A stretch of 32,855 nt of DNA from positions 1-32,855 of IMG/VR virus record IMGVR_UViG_3300033571_001841; one strand, written 5' to 3'. The notes below the pieces were generated by a model. It saw only the letters and a program-made list of their open reading frames with translations, was not told the origin of the DNA and ran no database searches. The translations under genes and the position numbers were made by a program. Shown here in pieces: positions 1-9,400 of this stretch. The first letter of the stretch is position 1, and every line of letters starts with the position of its first letter. Source of the DNA: a virus.

Positions 1-2514
1 GATGCAGTACCACCATTACAAGACATTGGTCACACTGATACAATGTTTGAATCAGTTAAAGGCTACATTGCCGCACCCGGTACATTAAAGAGTATTACTT
101 CTAGAGCACCGGCACATGCACCATGGTCTAATGCTAATCAAGGTGTCAACGTAAGCACTAGCTCAAATGCAAGTGATAATTTACCTGATTCACCTAGTTC
201 AAGCGTAGAGCAAGCAAATGAAGCTGCCTCAGTAGCACCTACAGGAAATCCTGTGCAGCCTGCGGCATTGTCAACTGTTCCTGCAACTCCTGCAGTAAGC
301 GAAGCAATGGATCCGCAAGCAACTGCCGCAACGGTCAGTGCAGTCGCAACCAATGCGGCAACAGGAGCGGCAGCAGCCGCTGTTGCAACAGGTTCAGGTA
401 TCGTTCAAACAGCACAAGGACAAGTAGCATCACTTGGTGCATTGGCACAATCTCCTGCGCAACTTGAGGCTGCCGGCATATTAAAACCAGGTTCTTCTGC
501 TTTAGTTGACTCACTAGTTAAGTCAGGATCTCCGTTATCACAAGCACTACCAAACAACTTGTTCACTGGACAAGGTGGTATATCAAGCTTAACATCCTTC
601 GTAGGCAATCAAGGTGCACAGATTTCAGGTATGGTTTCTAACTTACAAAAATCACAAACTGCATTAACAGGAGCAGGATTGATATCTGGTAAAGAATCAT
701 CCACTTCAATTGCTGGTTTAATTATGTCAGGTGCTACTGCCGGTATTTCTAACACAATTAATGCAGTCAAGAATCTAGGAACATTAGCTTCTAATATTTC
801 TTTACCTAGCTTAGGATTACCCGGTGTAACTAATCCAATCACAAACGCTATCAGTTCAGGTAACTATGCAGCCGGGCTAGCACAATCAAGTACAGGTGGA
901 TTAGGATCCATTATGAGTACTGTTCTTCCTGTTGCAGGATTGATTGCAGGTTCTAAATTAAACAGTAAAGGATCAAGTGCAGCCGCATTTGGTTTGATTG
1001 CCGCGTCATTGACTGCATTACCGCGTGGCCCGGTAAACTTGAGATCCAATTCTAATGCTAACTATGACCTAGCAGTAGCAAGATCATCTGGATACAATGA
1101 TCCATTTAATTCTGCCGCTAGATTATTAAGAACAACTGGACAAATTTTAGGTGGCAGAAATGCTAGAGTTACTAGTGCAGTTGCCGGAGGCATCACTGCT
1201 ATCGGTAGACTGAATGGTGCTAATACACCGTCTCAAGCATTAACTGGATTGACCGGAGTACTTGGATCTATCGGATCTATCGGATCTGCTTTGGGTAATA
1301 AGTCTATTGCTAAAGCTTCTAGGGATGTTAATGCTATCATAGGTGTATCCAAGCAACTAAATAGGAACCTATCAACTATTGCTAATGCCAAGACAGCATC
1401 ACAGGCCTTAGGTGGGTTGATTGGTGTCTTTGGTGGTGTAGGTCGTGGAGCATCTATATTTGGTAATAAGAATGTATTGAATAGAACTAGAGATGTTAAT
1501 AAGATTTTAACCAACACCGGTCAAATTTTAAGAGCGTCAAACGTATTGGCCACAAGTAAGAATATAAATCAAACATTGGGTGCATACGGATCAATCATCA
1601 ACGCCGCAGGAAGAATTGCCGGCGTGTTTGGTAAAAACAGTAAGAGCACAGGATTGTTTGGTATTCCTGGTGGACAGTTAAGTGTAGGATCAATTGTCAA
1701 TAAGTCATTAGGATCATTGGGTATCCCTAAAAATCCTGCATTGAATTCTATTATTACTAATGCAGTAACCGGGGCAATTAATAAGATTGCATTCCCTAGT
1801 GCAGTTAAAGGTGCCGCAGGGTTAGCCGCAGGCTTGCCTAATCTACCCTCAGGATTACCTGGATTACCAACAAGTCAGATTACAAATGCACTGAGCAGTT
1901 TACAATCAGCCGGACAAAATCTAACAGGTTTAGCGTTAAATGATTTGACATTGGGAGAAGCAGGGCCACTTAATGCGGCAATGTCTGCTATTGGCTTTGG
2001 TGGTGCCGGCGCAATTAAGATGCCTAGTATTGGTCTAAACACTAACGATGTCGCTGAAGTAAATGGACAAATCAATTCACTATTAGAAGATAGTAGAATT
2101 CCTAGACCAGACTTTGGTGATATTGATGAGTCTGCGGTAGCATTACTAGATGCAATATTAGCTCAAAACGATCAAATAGACAGCGCATTTGAAGAAATTG
2201 ATAGTTTAACTATTGAAGTAGAGTCTGCTAGGGAAGAATACTTCACATTAGAAAATAATTTACCGCAGGGTTCACCTGAAGTAGAATCTGCTAGAGAAGC
2301 TTGGATTGCACTAAGTCAAGATTTAGAAGATAGGTTAGAAGCAATTAATGGTGTTATCAATCAAGCTGCCGCTAGTAATGAACAGAGTGAACAGACATTC
2401 GCAGGGTATACTGGTCCGTCTGTCGTATATGCGGCAGATGGTACTAGCTCACCAGTAGATAGTTTAGGTAATGCAATACGACCATTGATTAATGGCAGTT
2501 TTGGTACAGGTTAA
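1..2514 (+). CDS. Large Ala/Gly/Ser-rich baseplate (hub-associated?) protein, 5' partial
   Basis: The frame is open from base 1 and the first ATG (base 43) has no Shine-Dalgarno sequence, so I read this as the C-terminal part of a gene that starts upstream; at least 837 residues lie in the window. The visible part begins with a segment containing SRAPAHAPW, which resembles a motif I associate with hub/lysozyme (gp5-like) proteins of marine T4-like phages; that is recall, not proof. A Ser/Ala/Pro-rich linker follows, then a long Gly/Ala/Ser/Leu-rich region. Around bases 1110-1640 there are about three tandem repeats of 55-56 residues (NTPSQAL, KTASQAL, KNINQTL starts). The C-terminus has an acidic, probably coiled-coil stretch (about 2120-2395). 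It is directly followed by gp25, consistent with a structural role in the baseplate. Function of the low-complexity part is unknown; a tape-measure-like or hub-extension role is possible. Confidence 0.75.
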   Translation, partial: DAVPPLQDIGHTDTMFESVKGYIAAPGTLKSITSRAPAHAPWSNANQGVNVSTSSNASDNLPDSPSSSVEQANEAASVAPTGNPVQPAALSTVPATPAVSEAMDPQATAATVSAVATNAATGAAAAAVATGSGIVQTAQGQVASLGALAQSPAQLEAAGILKPGSSALVDSLVKSGSPLSQALPNNLFTGQGGISSLTSFVGNQGAQISGMVSNLQKSQTALTGAGLISGKESSTSIAGLIMSGATAGISNTINAVKNLGTLASNISLPSLGLPGVTNPITNAISSGNYAAGLAQSSTGGLGSIMSTVLPVAGLIAGSKLNSKGSSAAAFGLIAASLTALPRGPVNLRSNSNANYDLAVARSSGYNDPFNSAARLLRTTGQILGGRNARVTSAVAGGITAIGRLNGANTPSQALTGLTGVLGSIGSIGSALGNKSIAKASRDVNAIIGVSKQLNRNLSTIANAKTASQALGGLIGVFGGVGRGASIFGNKNVLNRTRDVNKILTNTGQILRASNVLATSKNINQTLGAYGSIINAAGRIAGVFGKNSKSTGLFGIPGGQLSVGSIVNKSLGSLGIPKNPALNSIITNAVTGAINKIAFPSAVKGAAGLAAGLPNLPSGLPGLPTSQITNALSSLQSAGQNLTGLALNDLTLGEAGPLNAAMSAIGFGGAGAIKMPSIGLNTNDVAEVNGQINSLLEDSRIPRPDFGDIDESAVALLDAILAQNDQIDSAFEEIDSLTIEVESAREEYFTLENNLPQGSPEVESAREAWIALSQDLEDRLEAINGVINQAAASNEQSEQTFAGYTGPSVVYAADGTSSPVDSLGNAIRPLINGSFGTG
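1219..1638 (+). repeat. Three ~55-residue tandem protein repeats
   Basis: Repeat units start near 1225, 1390 and 1558 (spacing 165 and 168 bases). Each has a [NK]-x-x-[SN]-Q-[AT]-L start, a Gly-rich G-x-[IV]-x-[SG] segment, a G-[NK]-[KN] turn and, in the first two, an R-D-V-N-[AK]-I helix. The third is shortened after GVFGKN. The repeats are visible in the protein but diverged in DNA. Confidence 0.6.
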
Positions 2515-2519
2515 GGATG

Positions 2520-2527
2520 TATAAATA
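2520..2527 (+). promoter_or_regulatory. T4-type late promoter motif (TATAAATA)
   Basis: A perfect match to the T4 late promoter core TATAAATA sits between the stop at 2514 and the gp25 start at 2533. The motif begins only 13 bases before the ATG, so a transcript starting at the usual distance would be nearly leaderless. Confidence 0.55.
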
Positions 2528-2532
2528 ATATT

Positions 2533-2982
2533 ATGCCACAGTACATAGGATTTAGCACAATTGGTGCAAACTTACCAAGAACAACTAATGCCCCCACAGG
2601 AAACGACGGGGGCGTTGGTTCTGTTAAATGGTTTGTAAATACTGGCCGAAAATACAGACTACTTGATGAACAGTTAGTCATGCAAGATTTTGTCAATGCA
2701 TTGAATATCAGACAAGGACAGAAGGTAGGTCAACCGGGATATGGAACCACATTGTGGAACTTCGTGTTTGAACCTAATACACCTGACGTTCAATTTAAAC
2801 TAGAAACTGAATTACGTAGGGTAGGTAATTTGGATCCTAGATTATTAGTTAATACGGTAAAGGCATACCCACAAGAAAACGGAATTTTGTTAGAAATGGA
2901 AGTTGCAGTAGCACCTTTCAATCAAGCTAATTTATTATCCGTCTTTCTAAGTTCTTCTACAAGCCGCGCGGCAATACAATAA
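2533..2982 (+). CDS. 25: Baseplate wedge protein gp25 (GPW/gp25 family)
   Basis: A 149-residue protein whose C-terminal two thirds match the GPW_gp25 family found in contractile tails and related injection machines. The diagnostic stretch is about residues 47-110: VMQDFVNAL, then RQGQKVGQPGYGT, then LWNFVFEPN, then an amphipathic helix ending ELRRV and a beta strand region. The family protein is part of the inner baseplate wedge, near the sheath initiator position. The length is close to that of T4 gp25 (132 residues), with a short extra N-terminus. The only ATG-type start available is 2533, because an in-frame stop lies at 2512-2514; there is no properly spaced Shine-Dalgarno, only AAGGA at 2513-2517, 15 bases away. 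gp6 follows immediately, the expected wedge partner. Confidence 0.93.
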   Translation: MPQYIGFSTIGANLPRTTNAPTGNDGGVGSVKWFVNTGRKYRLLDEQLVMQDFVNALNIRQGQKVGQPGYGTTLWNFVFEPNTPDVQFKLETELRRVGNLDPRLLVNTVKAYPQENGILLEMEVAVAPFNQANLLSVFLSSSTSRAAIQ

Positions 2983-2983
2983 C

Positions 2984-3006
2984 CCTAAAAAAAGTCGGTT
3001 TTTAGG
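2984..3006 (+). terminator. Short hairpin after gp25 (weak terminator candidate)
   Basis: CCTAAAAA (2984-2991) and TTTTTAGG (2999-3006) form a perfect 8-bp inverted repeat around a 7-base loop just after the gp25 stop. The stem is AT-rich and no T-run follows it, so termination would be weak; an RNA-processing or stability element is equally possible. Confidence 0.3.
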
Positions 3007-3009
3007 TAT

Positions 3010-3018
3010 GATAAATAC
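3010..3018 (+). promoter_or_regulatory. Late promoter motif (GATAAATAC) upstream of gp6
   Basis: GATAAATAC matches the T4-like late promoter core and lies 18 bases before the gp6 start codon, leaving room for a short leader with an AAGAGA ribosome-binding sequence at 3023-3028. Confidence 0.5.
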
Positions 3019-3035
3019 TTAAAAGAGATATACCT

Positions 3036-6000
3036 ATGGCTACAAGTTCACGACAGTCCGCATTATTCGGTGTAAACGATTGGCAAGCAATTTACCAAAC
3101 CTTTCGTGAAGCCGACTTCAGAAGCTACGATTATGAAACCCTACGTAAGAGTTTCATCGATTACTTACGTGTATACTACCCGGAAACATTCAATGATTTC
3201 ACTGAATCTAGTGAATTTATTGCCCTACTTGACGTTATAGCGTTTATGGGTCAAGGTCTTGCTTTCCGCAATGACTTGAACACACGTGAGAACTTCATTG
3301 ACACTGCTGAACGTAGAGACAGTGTTATCAAACTAGCTAATTTGGTTAGCTATACGCCTAAACGTAACTTGGCTGCTCAAGGTTATCTAAAAATTGTAAA
3401 CATACAAACTACTCAAAACATCACTGATTTGAATGGTACAAATTTAAGCAATCTTCCTATTCTATGGAATGATCCTGCAAACCCAGCTTGGATTGAGCAA
3501 TTCAACACAATTATCAATGCGGCATTAGTTGATACACAACGTATTGGTCGTCCTGGAAACATAGCAGATTTATTAGATGTTACCACTAGTGAATACACAC
3601 TAAGAATACCTAATAATGCATTGCCAATCGTCCCGTTCACTACTGTAGTCGATGGCATTGCGATGAATTTTGAACTTTGCAGTGTAACTAGTGTAGACGC
3701 AGATTACATGTACGAGATTCCTCCTGCTCCTAGCGGTCGTTTCAACATGTTATATCGCAATGATAAGCTTGGTTATGGTAGCCCAAATACAGGTTACTTC
3801 TTCTATTTTAAGCAAGGAACATTACAAAACTTTGATTTCACATTGGAACAGCAAATTGCCAATCAAGTAGTAAACATTGATATTGACGGTGTTAATAACA
3901 CAGATACATGGTTGTATCAATTAAATCAAAACAATGGTACTAGAGTATTATGGAACAAAGTAGAAAACATTTACGCTGACGCATACTTACAGACAGAAAC
4001 AAGTAATAGAACTATATTCTCTGTAAACTCACGCTTCAATGACCAAGTAAGTTATGTGTTTGGTGACGGCGTTTTCAGTCAAATCCCTGTAGGTACTTTC
4101 CGTGCTTATGTTCGTGGGGGAAATGCATTGACATACACTATTGATCCTAACGAAATGCAGGGCGTAACTGTTTCTTTTAGTTACATCAATAGAACAGGTA
4201 AAACAGAAATTTTAACGTTGGGTCTTGAGTTACAACTACCAGTATCTAACGCACAAGTACGTGAACCCCTAGCGCAAATTAAACAACGTGCGCCAACACG
4301 ATACTATACTCAAAACCGTATGGTTAATGGTGAAGATTACAACAACTTCCCATATACGTTGTATAGCTCTATTATTAAGTCAAAGGCTATCAATCGTTCA
4401 AGTATTGGTGTCAGTAAAAACTTAGATTTGTTGGATCCTACAGGAAAGTATTCAAGCTTAAACAGCTTTGCAACTGACGGTGCATTATGGCAAAATGATA
4501 CCAATGGTTTTGAGTCGTTGACAATCAACACTGTTGGTAACATTATTACGTTCTTAACAGACACTATGGGTAGTGTACTATCAAGTAACCGTGTCGTTCA
4601 GTACTACACTCAAAACTTCCCTCAGTATTCGATTAATACTGCTTCAGGTGATGGTACCATATACTGGAATGCAAGTACAGTTGATGCTAATTCATTGACT
4701 GGTTACTTCTTTAACATCACTGATGGTAGCCCATTACCAGTGCCAATTGGCACATACTCTACAAACAATGTAAAGTACATCACGCCAGGAGCATTAGTAA
4801 AATTTACTGCTCCTAGTGGATTCTACTTTGATAACACAAATCATCTTGTTTCAGGTATTGCCGGCCCAAGTAATCAAACATACTTTTGGACTACCGTGCT
4901 ATCAGTTATAGGAGATGGTTATAACAACGGTGAAGGTAACTTTGCTAATGGCACAGGCCCTGTTACATTAAATGGTTATGTACCTGAAGGTGCAATACTA
5001 ACTACTGTACTACCTGCATTTGATAATTCTTTGTCTAACGAAATTGTACAAGAGTGTATCATTCGTATGGAATTACAACAAAACTTTAGTTTAGTTTTCA
5101 ATAACTCATTGACTATTGCACAGGATCGTTGGAGTATCAAACAATACAATGACGCCAATTGGTTTGTAAATTTTGAATTTACAAATGGAAGATACAATGT
5201 AACATATCGTTCATTACGTTACTACTTTGGTAGTGTGCAAGATACACGTTTTAGTTTTGAACGTGACAAGTTGGTTTATGATCCACTTAGCGGTAAAATC
5301 TTACAAGACTTTATTAGTGTGTTAGCGACAAACACACAGCCAACGAGCAACAATCCCCTATCGAAACCAGTAACAATTAACATTGTTGGTCAGACAGTAG
5401 AGAGCGATGGCTACATTAATGATTTTGAAGTTGAAGTAGCAAGTAATGATATTAACAATCGTGGATTGATTATTAATCCTGACTTCTTCCAAACAGTAAC
5501 TGGATACACCACAGGCGGAGCCAATTCAGGTATCTATGTATTCTTTGAGTTAGTAGAAGATGCAATTAGTTTGTCTAGATATCAGATTGTACCAACAAGT
5601 GATGTAGTTCAATATCAAACTAAGACACAAATAGAAGTAGCTAAATATGAGTACCCACTAGGACAACTATTTTATGCATACGGTGAAAATGTGTTTTGGA
5701 AAACAGTTCAAGATCAAACAGTGAACACACCTTTCTACGTATTGGTTGCACAACCACAATATTCTATAAGACCAGGTCGTCAAGGATTGCAATTCCAATA
5801 TCGCCACAATAGTAACAATACTACACGTATTGATCCAGCTACCACAAACATTATTGACTTGTACGTAGTCACACAAAGCTACTATACACAATATCAAAAC
5901 TATATTAGAGATACATCTAACACAGTCGCCATGCCGCCTAAGCCAACTATTAATCAATTGAGCGAAGAATATGGTGAATTGAACAATTATAAAATGTTAA

Positions 6001-6401
6001 GTGACAGTATGGTACTGAACAGTGTTGTTTTCAAACCATTGTTTGGTCCTAAATCAGCTTCAAACTTACAAGCAACCATAAAAGTAATCAAAGCATCAAA
6101 TACAAATGCAAGTGATAGTGAAATTCGTAGTGCAGTATTGACAGCAATGAATGTATATTTTGATATCAACAATTGGAACTTTGGAGACACCTTCTACTTC
6201 AGTGAGTTAAGTGCATATTTGCATGACCAAGTAGGTGAGTACATTAGTTCCGCAGTTCTAGTACCAAATGATCCTACAATGAAGTTCGGAGATTTATATG
6301 AAATAAAATGCTCACCCTATGAGATTTTCGTCAATGCGGCAACCGCAAATGACGTATTGGTTATAGCTGCCCTAACACCAGCTGAATTACAAATTGCATA
6401 A
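3036..6401 (+). CDS. 6: Baseplate wedge protein gp6
   Basis: A 1121-residue member of the T4 gp6 baseplate wedge family. The N-terminal 120 residues carry the family pattern: a short helix region (DYETLRKSFIDYLR), an EFIALLDVIAFMGQ segment, the FRNDLNTRENFIDTAERRDSV-type helix (about residues 80-100) and a SYTPKR motif. The C-terminus has the family's dimerisation-type region with VYFDINNWNFGDTFYFSEL (about residues 1040-1060) followed by a hydrophobic YISSAVLVPND strand. gp6 forms the ring that holds the wedges of the baseplate together. T4 gp6 is 660 residues, so the middle of this protein is greatly enlarged, with a beta-rich section from about residue 420 to 900. A weak AAGAGA lies 7 bases before the ATG. 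It sits between gp25 and the giant gene and was probably co-expressed with both. Confidence 0.95.
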   Translation: MATSSRQSALFGVNDWQAIYQTFREADFRSYDYETLRKSFIDYLRVYYPETFNDFTESSEFIALLDVIAFMGQGLAFRNDLNTRENFIDTAERRDSVIKLANLVSYTPKRNLAAQGYLKIVNIQTTQNITDLNGTNLSNLPILWNDPANPAWIEQFNTIINAALVDTQRIGRPGNIADLLDVTTSEYTLRIPNNALPIVPFTTVVDGIAMNFELCSVTSVDADYMYEIPPAPSGRFNMLYRNDKLGYGSPNTGYFFYFKQGTLQNFDFTLEQQIANQVVNIDIDGVNNTDTWLYQLNQNNGTRVLWNKVENIYADAYLQTETSNRTIFSVNSRFNDQVSYVFGDGVFSQIPVGTFRAYVRGGNALTYTIDPNEMQGVTVSFSYINRTGKTEILTLGLELQLPVSNAQVREPLAQIKQRAPTRYYTQNRMVNGEDYNNFPYTLYSSIIKSKAINRSSIGVSKNLDLLDPTGKYSSLNSFATDGALWQNDTNGFESLTINTVGNIITFLTDTMGSVLSSNRVVQYYTQNFPQYSINTASGDGTIYWNASTVDANSLTGYFFNITDGSPLPVPIGTYSTNNVKYITPGALVKFTAPSGFYFDNTNHLVSGIAGPSNQTYFWTTVLSVIGDGYNNGEGNFANGTGPVTLNGYVPEGAILTTVLPAFDNSLSNEIVQECIIRMELQQNFSLVFNNSLTIAQDRWSIKQYNDANWFVNFEFTNGRYNVTYRSLRYYFGSVQDTRFSFERDKLVYDPLSGKILQDFISVLATNTQPTSNNPLSKPVTINIVGQTVESDGYINDFEVEVASNDINNRGLIINPDFFQTVTGYTTGGANSGIYVFFELVEDAISLSRYQIVPTSDVVQYQTKTQIEVAKYEYPLGQLFYAYGENVFWKTVQDQTVNTPFYVLVAQPQYSIRPGRQGLQFQYRHNSNNTTRIDPATTNIIDLYVVTQSYYTQYQNYIRDTSNTVAMPPKPTINQLSEEYGELNNYKMLSDSMVLNSVVFKPLFGPKSASNLQATIKVIKASNTNASDSEIRSAVLTAMNVYFDINNWNFGDTFYFSELSAYLHDQVGEYISSAVLVPNDPTMKFGDLYEIKCSPYEIFVNAATANDVLVIAALTPAELQIA

Positions 6402-6411
6402 GTAATATATT

Positions 6412-9400
6412 ATGGCATCAAGAATTAGAACACTAAATTTTCTACCAGACGTTTTCCAAACACCTACGAACGCACAGTTTTTAGCCGCAACATTAGACCA
6501 AATTGTTGCACAACCAGAGACAAAAAGAATCGAAGGGTACATTGGTACTAAGTTTGGTTATGGTATAAACGCTAAAGATTACTATGTAACAGAACCAACA
6601 AAAACTCGTAGAGATTATCAATTAGATCCAGGTGTTGTCTTTACTAAAACTAACGAATCTGTAGCAAAAGATTTTATCAGCTATCCTGGTATCATTGATG
6701 CATTGAAACTTGAAGGTGGCGTTACTGACGATAATAATCGTTTGTTCAACAGCCAATTCTATTCATGGGATAGCTTTACTAACCTAGACAAGGTTATTAA
6801 TTATAACCAGTACTATTGGATTCCAGAAGGTCCTGCAAGGGTAGTTGTTTCCAACGAAACAGTTTACTACGCCAACGACTATGCAGTGTATGACCTACCT
6901 AATGGATATAATATTATACCGTTGACAAGTGCTGACAGTTTAGGTTCTACGAATCCTACATTAACATTGTTGCGCGGTGGTACTTATACTTTTGCTGTTA
7001 ATCAAGATTCACAATTTTGGATTCAAGGTGAACCAGGCGTTACTGGATTTAGTAACACACAACCTAACGTACAAACTCGTGATGTTTTAGGTGTTAACAA
7101 TAACGGAGCTAGTCAAGGCATTGTTACATTTACTGTACCTCCAAAAAATGCACAAGACGAATATAACTTCCCTGGTAACAACTTAGTAAGTTTAGTATCA
7201 AACCTCCCATTCGCACAAGTTAATGGTTATAGAATTTCTGATTTGACAAATGGAATCGATGGAGTAACATCACTTGATGGACTAACCATCATGTTCTATA
7301 ATACTGGATTGCCAAATGAAGTTGGCTATGTATCTAACTTCTTTGATTACACACCGTATGACGAAAACAATGATCTAACTTCATTGCAGACAATAAGTAT
7401 CACTTCTACTAACAGCTCCACAGACGCTATCACATGTAATAGCACTGCAAATTTAATAGTAGGAAATGCAATAGTATTCAATGGCACTCCTTTTGGTGGC
7501 ATATCTCAGTATTCAACAACATTACCTAACACAATTTATTATGTAGAGTCAATTATTAACTCTACTCAGTTTACAATTTCTACAACACCTAATGGATCTA
7601 TCTATCCATTAACTACAGACACCGGATCTATGACTGGGGTAATCAATCAAGGTCAATATGAACAAGGATACTATACTAATGTTAGTGAACATTTTTACAC
7701 AGTTCAACTCATCGGTGATCCTTCTGATCCTGTAATTAGATTAGTAGAAGCTTCTGCAATTCCAGTAACTCAAAAAATTACAGCATCATTTGGTGTTCAA
7801 TATGGCGCTAGAAGTTTTTACAGAACTGCCAGTGGTGCGATTCTAATTATTCCATATATCAGCGCACCATTAGATACACTATATTATCAAGATAGTAGCT
7901 CTCCAACTAAAGTAGGGGCAATTAGATTAGTAGAAAGCAATATCACTAACACATTAAATGTTGATACTGATATTATAGGTCAATCTCAATTCACTGCTAC
8001 CAATGGTATTGTATTTACTAATGGATTGAAAGTTGTTTTCCAAGGTGATGTTATTCCTAGTAACTATTTGACTGGTGAATACTATGTAGAAGGTGTAGGC
8101 ACTTCAATTGAACTATTACCTGTAGAGGATTTTATTGCGCCTGAAGGTTTTACTGCCACCACATATGTGCCGTGGGACGTTTTAGGTTGGGACTCTACTG
8201 ATTGGGAAGGCAATTCCTATATCCCAGTTACTCCTGATTACATTACTATTGCACGTAATAGTATAGATAAAAATGCATGGTCTCGTAGCAATCGTTGGTT
8301 CCATATTGATGTTATCAATGCTACTGCAACCTATAATAACAATCCAAACTTAGTTACATTATATGCAACTTCGGAATATAAGGCAAAGCGTCCTATTATT
8401 GAATTCTACCCTAACATCAAGATGTTTAATTCAGGTTCTGAGGGTAAAGCACCAGTTGACTATATTGACACTAGAACTACAGATGCATTCACATATGTTG
8501 CAGGTCAACAAAATTACTATCCAGACGTAGAAGTATACACTGCTTATACAGCTACTATAACTAGCACCAATTATCTTGCTGATAGAGTGATTCAAACAGG
8601 AAGTAACTCTACTGGTGTTTTTACTGTTGCTAGTGGCTACAATACTACAGGGTTTAATGTAAATGACTTAATTGTTTTTGACGATATAACACCGGGATCA
8701 GGTATTACTACCGGCGGATCATATTATGTTGCTCAAGTTGTTTCAAGCACACAGTTTAAAATTTCTGCAACAAAAGGCGGTGCTATAGTAATACCAGCAG
8801 TTTCTGTAACTGGTCCATATAGTTTTACATGGTCACCACTTAGTACAACAATTACGATAGCCAATGATGACATTTTTGGTAAGTTGAACGCACCAGGTGC
8901 GTTCACTGTAGGTCAATATGTTACTGATTCTACTAATGCTCTACCACGCAACACACAAATCAGCGCAATTTCAGGTACAACAACACTGACATTGACACTA
9001 GATTGGGACGAGGGTGGAAATTATTTTACACAACAAACTAATGCGTCTATCATTGGTACTGATACAACAAATGACAATTATGCATTGTTTGACGGGTCAA
9101 GAATTGTCTTTACACAAGACACTGATATTAACGTAAAGAATAAAATTTACATATCAAGATTCTCTACTATTTCAGGATCATCCGTACCAGTCATTACTCT
9201 AACTGAAGCTAGTGACGGTGAAGTACTCGCAGATCAACAAACTGTTGCTCTACGTGGATATTTCAATCAAGGAAAAGAATTTTGGTACGATGGTATCGAT
9301 TGGATAGAAGCTCAACAAAAGACAAATTTGAATCAATCACCATTATTTGATGTATTTGATTCTAACAACATTAGTTTTGGTAATTCTGAAATATATGTAG

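Noticed and set aside
43-45. ATG at 43 as the true start of the first gene
   Set aside because: The frame is open back to base 1 and there is no ribosome-binding sequence, so the gene most likely begins outside the window.
1233-1517. Antisense frame of 94 codons opposite the first gene
   Set aside because: It arises from the repetitive Gly/Ala/Ser coding on the + strand; there is no promoter or start signal. The same holds for the other antisense frames across the window.
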